A stretch of 8,118 nucleotides of DNA from Gammaproteobacteria bacterium (GTDB lineage Bacteria > Pseudomonadota > Gammaproteobacteria > Steroidobacterales > Steroidobacteraceae): NCBI GenBank assembly GCA_029857655.1, contig JAOUGR010000081.1, positions 1 to 8,118 on the forward strand, given 5' to 3'. Position numbers and translations under genes: made by a program. How positions within the stretch are numbered: the stretch's first letter is position 1; every line of letters begins with the position of its first letter. A model generated the notes under the pieces. The model had not been told where the DNA came from. It saw only the letters and a program-made list of their open reading frames with translations, and did no database searches. This document shows, piece after piece, positions 5,437-8,118 of the stretch.

Positions 5437-6375
5437 TCACGGTGCCGCAACTTCGCTTTCAGCCCGGTGGAACAGGCGGCGCAGCACTGCCCGAAGCCAG
5501 GAGTGTGCGGCGTCGCTCGTGGCCGAGCGGTGCCACAGCATGCGCACGTCATAACGGGTGGCCGCATCCGGGAGCTCCCACACCCGCACGCTGTAGCGCG
5601 AGGCAAGCGTTTCGGCGTACATCTGCGGCACGATTGCCAGCAGGTCGGTGCGAGTCACCAGTTCCGGCAGTGCACCGTAGTGGCGCGTGCGCAGCACGGC
5701 GCGATCGATGAGCTTGAGCTGCTTCAGCATCAACTCGACATTACCGTGAAACGTTGCCGTCGGCGCTGCGACGACGAGCGATGCTCCCGCCAGTTGACTT
5801 GCGGTCAGAGCCTTTTCAACGCGGCCGACCGCCGGTTTCCAGTCGGCTCCGGTGATCGCGACGAACCGCTCCTGGAACAGCGACTCGCTGTCGATACCGC
5901 TGTGCGCCGGCTGCAGGATGCCAATTGCCACGTCGATCTCGCGCGCCTCGAGCGCTGCGCTCACCTGGGTTTCTGCCACGGCGACGTTCGATACGTGGCT
6001 GTGCGGTGATTCCTCACGCAAGGCCTGCGCGAGCGCCGGCAGGAACAGGATCTCGCCGAGGTCCGACAGCGACAGGCGCCAGTGCGCGCTGCTGCTCTGC
6101 GCGTCGAAGGTCTCGGCGCTGAGAACGGTCGATTCCAGCGCCTGCAGCTGTGCGATCACGGCCGGCGCAATGCGCTGCGCGGTGCGCGTGGGATGCAGGC
6201 CGCGCGGCGAGCGCACGAAGAGCTCGTCGCCGAAGAACTGGCGCAGGCGGGCCAGCGCATTGCTGGTGGCGGGCTGCGACAAGGCGAGCTGGCGGCCGGC
6301 GGCCGTCACCGACCCGGTGCGATAGATGGCAACGAGCACGCGTAGCAGGTTCAGGTCCAGGTGGCGGAAGTTCAT
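5437..6375 (-). CDS. LysR-family transcriptional regulator (NahR/LinR type)
   Basis: A 312-residue regulator of normal LysR length. The N-terminal winged helix-turn-helix spans about residues 6-65, with the HTH near 22-41 (SVTAAGRQLALSQPATSNAL) and the usual GDELFVRSPRG wing. The effector-binding domain follows from about 95 to 300. The motifs LSDLGEILFLPAL, RTDLLAIVPQ and the C-terminal MLWHRSATSD...HSWLR recall NahR, LinR and related regulators of aromatic-compound catabolism. It starts with ATG at 6375 with only a weak upstream GGA. It is divergent from the oxoacid oxidoreductase operon, with 49 bp between start codons, so it probably controls that operon and itself in response to a substrate or pathway intermediate; the ligand cannot be read from the sequence. 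Its TGA (5437-5439) directly abuts the rpoD fragment. Confidence 0.9.
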   Translation of the reverse strand: MNFRHLDLNLLRVLVAIYRTGSVTAAGRQLALSQPATSNALARLRQFFGDELFVRSPRGLHPTRTAQRIAPAVIAQLQALESTVLSAETFDAQSSSAHWRLSLSDLGEILFLPALAQALREESPHSHVSNVAVAETQVSAALEAREIDVAIGILQPAHSGIDSESLFQERFVAITGADWKPAVGRVEKALTASQLAGASLVVAAPTATFHGNVELMLKQLKLIDRAVLRTRHYGALPELVTRTDLLAIVPQMYAETLASRYSVRVWELPDAATRYDVRMLWHRSATSDAAHSWLRAVLRRLFHRAESEVAAP

Positions 6376-6424
6376 GTGGACAGCATATCCATATGATGAA
6401 TGTCACGGATTCTGACAATCAATT
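6376..6424. promoter_or_regulatory. Divergent promoter/operator between LysR gene and oxoacid oxidoreductase operon
   Basis: The gap holds the inverted repeat CATAT-CC-ATATG (6384-6395), a possible LysR-type site. For the plus strand, TATGAT (6392-6397) is a five-of-six -10 match, giving a start near 6404; no good -35 is seen, consistent with an activator-dependent promoter. For the minus strand, TTGTCA (6418-6413) is a five-of-six -35 match but its -10 partner (TCATAT or CATATG) is weak. Operator and promoters are inferred from position and short motifs only. Confidence 0.4.
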
Positions 6425-7093
6425 ATGCGAATGACCAGTCCCGACCTAGACTCTTCGAGGAACCGGGATCCAGGGCGCGCGAGCGGTGTCGGCAAAGCGG
6501 ACGCCAGAGGACGCAAGCTCTTGTTGCAGATCATGATTCAGGGTCGGGGTGGCCAGGGCGCACAGACGGCAGGCAACCTGCTGGCGATGGCGTTCTTTGC
6601 CGCGGGGCGCCAGGTCCAGGCCTTCTCCAGCTATGGCGGCGCGCGGCGCGGCACGCCGGTGAGTTCCTTTATACGTATCGCCGACCGGCCGATCCGCGTG
6701 CGCTGCGACATCGAACAGGCTGACGCGATCCTCTGTTTCGACGCAAGCCTGCTCGAGGGCCGGTTGCTCGCGACTGCGCGCGCCGACACGCTGATCGTCG
6801 TCAATTCGTCGCGGTCGCCCGACTACTACGCCCGGACGCTGCCCGGCTACCACGTGATTCCGGTCGACGGCATTTCGATCTCGCGCCGTCACGGCCTCGG
6901 ACGCATCGTCAACTCAAGCCTGCTCGGCGCGTTCGCCCGCGCCATCGAGGCGCCCCCTCTCGAGGTGCTGACCCGCACGCTGATCGCGGAGGCGCCGGCG
7001 ATGCACGCGGAGAATGTCGCCGCCTGCGAGGAGGGCTATCGCTACGTCGATGCCCAGCTGCAAAGCATGCCGTTGGAAAGGACGGCATCGTGA
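6425..7093 (+). CDS. 2-oxoacid:acceptor oxidoreductase, gamma subunit
   Basis: Gamma subunit of a thiamine-diphosphate, iron-sulfur 2-oxoacid oxidoreductase (PFOR/KGOR superfamily), which oxidatively decarboxylates a 2-oxoacid, usually to its CoA thioester. The protein has 222 residues. Family marks are the GRGGQGAQTAGNLLA loop at residues 40-54 and SYGGARRGTPVSSFIRI at 69-85, followed by the alpha/beta core (DAILCFDASLL, TLIVVNSS). Subunits of this type are usually about 180-190 residues; the first 31 here are polar and not family-like. ATG 6425 and ATG 6431 lack a Shine-Dalgarno, whereas TTG 6521 has AGAGGA ahead of it and would give a family-length protein, so the true start may be internal. 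The stop overlaps the next gene by 4 bp. The alpha and beta catalytic subunits are not in the window. The neighbour suggests a PadE-like role. Confidence 0.85.
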   Translation: MRMTSPDLDSSRNRDPGRASGVGKADARGRKLLLQIMIQGRGGQGAQTAGNLLAMAFFAAGRQVQAFSSYGGARRGTPVSSFIRIADRPIRVRCDIEQADAILCFDASLLEGRLLATARADTLIVVNSSRSPDYYARTLPGYHVIPVDGISISRRHGLGRIVNSSLLGAFARAIEAPPLEVLTRTLIAEAPAMHAENVAACEEGYRYVDAQLQSMPLERTAS

Positions 7094-8118
7094 GCGCGAG
7101 CGATCCAGTCCCGAGCATCTGGACCACCGGCACGACCGAGGTGTTCAAGACGGGCACCTGGCGCTCCGCATTGCCGCAGTACATCCATGCGCCCTCGCCG
7201 TGCCACACCGCCTGCCCGGTGCAGGGCGACATCGCTGGGTGGATCGGCCTTGCGCGCGCACGCGACTTTCGCGGCGCGTGGGACATTCTCACCCGCCACA
7301 ATCCGTTTCCCGCCATCGCCGGTCGCATCTGCCACCACCCCTGCGAAACGGCTTGCAATCGCGCTTCCTTCGACGAGTCCCTCGCGATCTGTCGGCTGGA
7401 GCGCTACGTCGGCGATCTCGCGCTGGCGGAGGGCTGGACTTTCGCAGCGGTCCCGGTCGAGCGCACGGAGCGCATCGCGGTGGTGGGCGGCGGCCCCTCG
7501 GGATTGTCGGCAGCGTTCCACCTGCGCCGGCGCGGTTACGCGGTCACGCTGATCGAGTCCGCTGCCGAGCTCGGCGGCCTGATGCGCTACGGCATACCGC
7601 CGTATCGCCTCGCGCGCTCCGTGCTGGACGGCGAGATTGACCGCATCATCGCGCTGGGGATCGACGCACGTTGTGGCGCAGCCTTGGCCACGCCTGCTGA
7701 CTTCGAACGGCTGCGCGCCGAATACGACGCCGTCTACCTTGCCATCGGCGCCCGGCGCCAGAAACGCCTGCCGCAACTCGATTACACGCGGCCCTGGGTG
7801 ATGGAGGGCGCTGACTATCTCGCCCGCGCGAATGGGGGCGCCCCACCCGCACTCGGCCGGCACGTCGTCGTGATCGGCGGCGGCAGCGCGGCATTCGACG
7901 TCGCACGCAGTGCACGGCGCGCCGGTCATGAGGTCACAATTCTCGCCCTGGAAAGTGCAGCGCAACTGCCGGCGCAGCGCGAGGAAGTTGCAGAGGCCGC
8001 CGAAGAGGGCGTCAAGCTGCTTGCCGGCACGATGCTTGCCGCTGCGGTTGAATCCGGCAATGCGGGTGTCACGCTGCAATGCATGCAGGTCCGGTTCGAG
8101 GCGGGTGCCCAGCGCGGC
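7090..8118 (+). CDS. GltD-like Fe-S/FAD NAD(P)H oxidoreductase (PadH-like), 3' end missing
   Basis: The first 343 residues of a flavoprotein related to the glutamate synthase small subunit; the frame is open to the right edge. The N-terminal iron-sulfur domain has cysteines at 38 and 42 (CHTACPVQ), 81, 85 and 89 (ICHHPCETACNR) and 101, the pattern of the dihydropyrimidine-dehydrogenase/GltD two-[4Fe-4S] module. The FAD Rossmann motif VVGGGPSGLSAA is at 131-142 with the acidic end of strand 2 at E156, followed by LGGLMRYGIPPYRL. A second Rossmann fold, VVVIGGGSAAFDVAR (259-273), should bind NAD(P)H. It starts with GTG 7090, overlapping the previous stop as GTGA, with GGAAAGGA 7 nt upstream, so the two are translationally coupled. 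In phenylglyoxylate:NAD+ oxidoreductase, PadH of this type passes electrons from the oxoacid oxidoreductase to NAD+. A free-standing GltD is less likely because no gltB is present. Confidence 0.85.
   Translation, partial: MSASDPVPSIWTTGTTEVFKTGTWRSALPQYIHAPSPCHTACPVQGDIAGWIGLARARDFRGAWDILTRHNPFPAIAGRICHHPCETACNRASFDESLAICRLERYVGDLALAEGWTFAAVPVERTERIAVVGGGPSGLSAAFHLRRRGYAVTLIESAAELGGLMRYGIPPYRLARSVLDGEIDRIIALGIDARCGAALATPADFERLRAEYDAVYLAIGARRQKRLPQLDYTRPWVMEGADYLARANGGAPPALGRHVVVIGGGSAAFDVARSARRAGHEVTILALESAAQLPAQREEVAEAAEEGVKLLAGTMLAAAVESGNAGVTLQCMQVRFEAGAQRG

Noticed and set aside
1..8118. CRISPR arrays, tRNA or rRNA genes, complete insertion sequences
   Set aside because: I saw no regularly spaced repeats, no tRNA-like cloverleaf pattern and no transposase coding sequence.

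Overview
This GC-rich window most likely comes from a member of the Pseudomonadota. The evidence is an MtrA/MtrB/MtrC-type electron conduit, an N-terminal lipobox lipoprotein, a NahR/LinR-type LysR regulator, and the tail of a proteobacterial RpoD. I cannot assign a genus. The window has two functional blocks facing away from each other, joined by a strip of broken gene fragments and control signals.

Left block (1-4498, minus strand): a three-gene extracellular electron-transfer operon read in the order mtrC-like, mtrA-like, mtrB-like. The first gene encodes a 992-residue surface-type decaheme lipoprotein of the OmcA/MtrC family. The second encodes a 328-residue periplasmic decaheme cytochrome of the MtrA/DmsE family. 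The third encodes the start of an MtrB/PioB outer-membrane barrel and runs off the left edge. By analogy with Shewanella MtrCAB, the barrel holds the MtrA-type cytochrome inside the outer membrane and the lipoprotein exchanges electrons with extracellular acceptors or donors. A 17-pair hairpin fills most of the mtrC-mtrA gap and overlaps the region where ribosomes would load on mtrA. Upstream of mtrC there is a long structured leader and a promoter candidate: an FNR/ANR-like box lying exactly 32 bp (centre to centre) from a TATCAT -10, which is class II geometry.

Middle (about 4755-5436): no intact gene. It holds an inverted-repeat-rich stretch, a minus-strand terminator candidate, a glutaredoxin remnant without its active site (plus strand), and a 32-codon minus-strand fragment of the rpoD 3' end that directly abuts the stop codon of the LysR gene. 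This looks like a rearrangement or integration scar between the two blocks.

Right block (5437-8118): a LysR regulator (minus) divergent from a plus-strand operon. The operon begins with a 2-oxoacid:acceptor oxidoreductase gamma subunit, overlapped by 4 bp (GTGA) by a GltD-like Fe-S/FAD NAD(P)H oxidoreductase that runs off the right edge. This pairing resembles PadE/PadH of the phenylglyoxylate:NAD+ oxidoreductase. The missing alpha, beta and ferredoxin-like subunits would be expected just beyond the window.
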